NCBI GenBank assembly: GCA_016930675.1
Contig: JAFGGG010000044.1
Coordinates: 30,557 to 94,556, forward strand
Origin: Spirochaetales bacterium
GTDB lineage: Bacteria; Spirochaetota; Spirochaetia; SZUA-6; RPPD01
Direction of reading: 5' to 3'
DNA length: 64,000 nt
In this document: one piece after another, positions 63,771 through 64,000 of the stretch
How the letters are laid out: each line of letters starts with the position of its first letter
Numbering within the stretch: position 1 is the first letter of the stretch
Made by a program: the position numbers and the translations under genes
The notes under the pieces: generated by a model
The model's database searches: none
What the model was told of the DNA's origin: nothing
The model's input: only the letters and a program-made list of their open reading frames with translations

Positions 63771-64000
63771 AACTATAGGATTTTGGTTTAATCAGGTCAA
63801 GGAGTTTATTTATTTAGACACTGATTAACATGGATTCGCACGGAAAATTTACTGTTTAAAACTTACGCAAATGAAGCAGAGAAACAACTAACATTACTTT
63901 ACCGGCATATTTATTGCGTATTCCGCTGAAAGTTGCCACCCATTCCGGAAATAAGCTGCCACCCAAGGCCCGTTCTTAATCCCTAATAATATACATAGCC
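63771..64000. other. Right-edge non-coding sequence
   Basis: I see no gene. It contains a CACTGATTAACATGG word of the dispersed-repeat type near 63820 and short GC-rich stretches near the window end. A gene may begin beyond the edge. Confidence 0.4.

Noticed and set aside
1..64000. CRISPR array, rRNA or tRNA genes
   Set aside because: I saw no regularly spaced direct repeats, and no rRNA or cloverleaf-forming segment. This is by eye only; a covariance scan would settle it.

Overview
The window looks like a chromosomal segment of a diderm bacterium, most probably a spirochaete (Spirochaetota). No rRNA or other phylogenetic marker is visible, so this rests on gene content: many short lipoproteins with loose lipoboxes, TPR and HEAT proteins, a SpoIIE-type phosphatase with an slr1658/slr1659-like regulatory pair, a LolA-RodZ-RimO-UvrD cluster, and AT-rich gene cassettes of the kind found in Treponema integrons. 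Housekeeping DNA appears moderate in GC. The stretch at about 36.1-48.0 kb is clearly AT-rich.

Layout. 0-9.2 kb: chorismate synthase and an M28 peptidase on the minus strand, then a tight plus-strand operon of MoxR ATPase, DUF58, membrane transglutaminase and TPR protein. 9.3-16.6 kb (minus): GAF-like protein, HEAT-repeat protein, FabH, then an anti-sigma-type ATPase, a STAS-like antagonist and a membrane PP2C phosphatase forming a probable partner-switching module. 16.7-21.2 kb (minus): a complete sugar ABC transporter, probably for glucose or mannose, preceded by two long perfect inverted repeats. 21.5-24.4 kb (minus): a lipoprotein, a leucine-rich-repeat-like gene broken by an in-frame TAG, and a lipoprotein resembling part of an RND pump. 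24.6-27.9 kb (plus): an exosortase K-like gene overlapping a 935-residue membrane and VIT-domain protein that ends in an MTEP-type sorting signal. 28-30.1 kb: ABM-family protein, iron-type alcohol dehydrogenase, nitroreductase. 30.2-36.0 kb (minus): a secreted transglutaminase, a small membrane protein, a degenerate aminotransferase-like protein and gatC-gatA-gatB, the tRNA-dependent amidotransferase.

36.1-48.0 kb is an accessory island, all genes on the plus strand. Its left half holds single genes (lipoproteins, QueG-like protein, GNAT, PhzF-like protein) separated by related hairpin-bearing spacers that resemble integron attC sites, mixed with truncated genes (ACT, CPBP, DUF3795, methyltransferase). 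Its right half is a close-packed gene series (acetyltransferase-like, exported protein, Stf0-type sulfotransferase, methyltransferase, EFR1-type flavodoxin-ferredoxin, second QueG-like protein, carbonic-anhydrase-like protein, DUF1330, membrane protein) of unknown purpose. No integrase lies in the window.

48.0-53.3 kb (minus) is the uvrD/pcrA, rimO, rodZ and lolA-like cluster. 53.6-56.6 kb (plus) carries an SDR enzyme, a multi-span membrane protein and a CPBP protease. 56.6-59.0 kb is a large TPR protein with a lectin-like N-terminus and a zinc-ribbon C-terminus. 59.2-63.7 kb (minus) holds two tandem apolipoprotein N-acyltransferase-like genes around a small outer-membrane barrel gene, preceded by a TetR regulator with strong palindromic candidate operators.

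The features most worth following up are the exosortase K pair, the attC-like cassette region, the unexplained redox and sulfotransferase gene series at 42.3-48.0 kb, and the TetR-associated duplicated N-acyltransferase-like locus.
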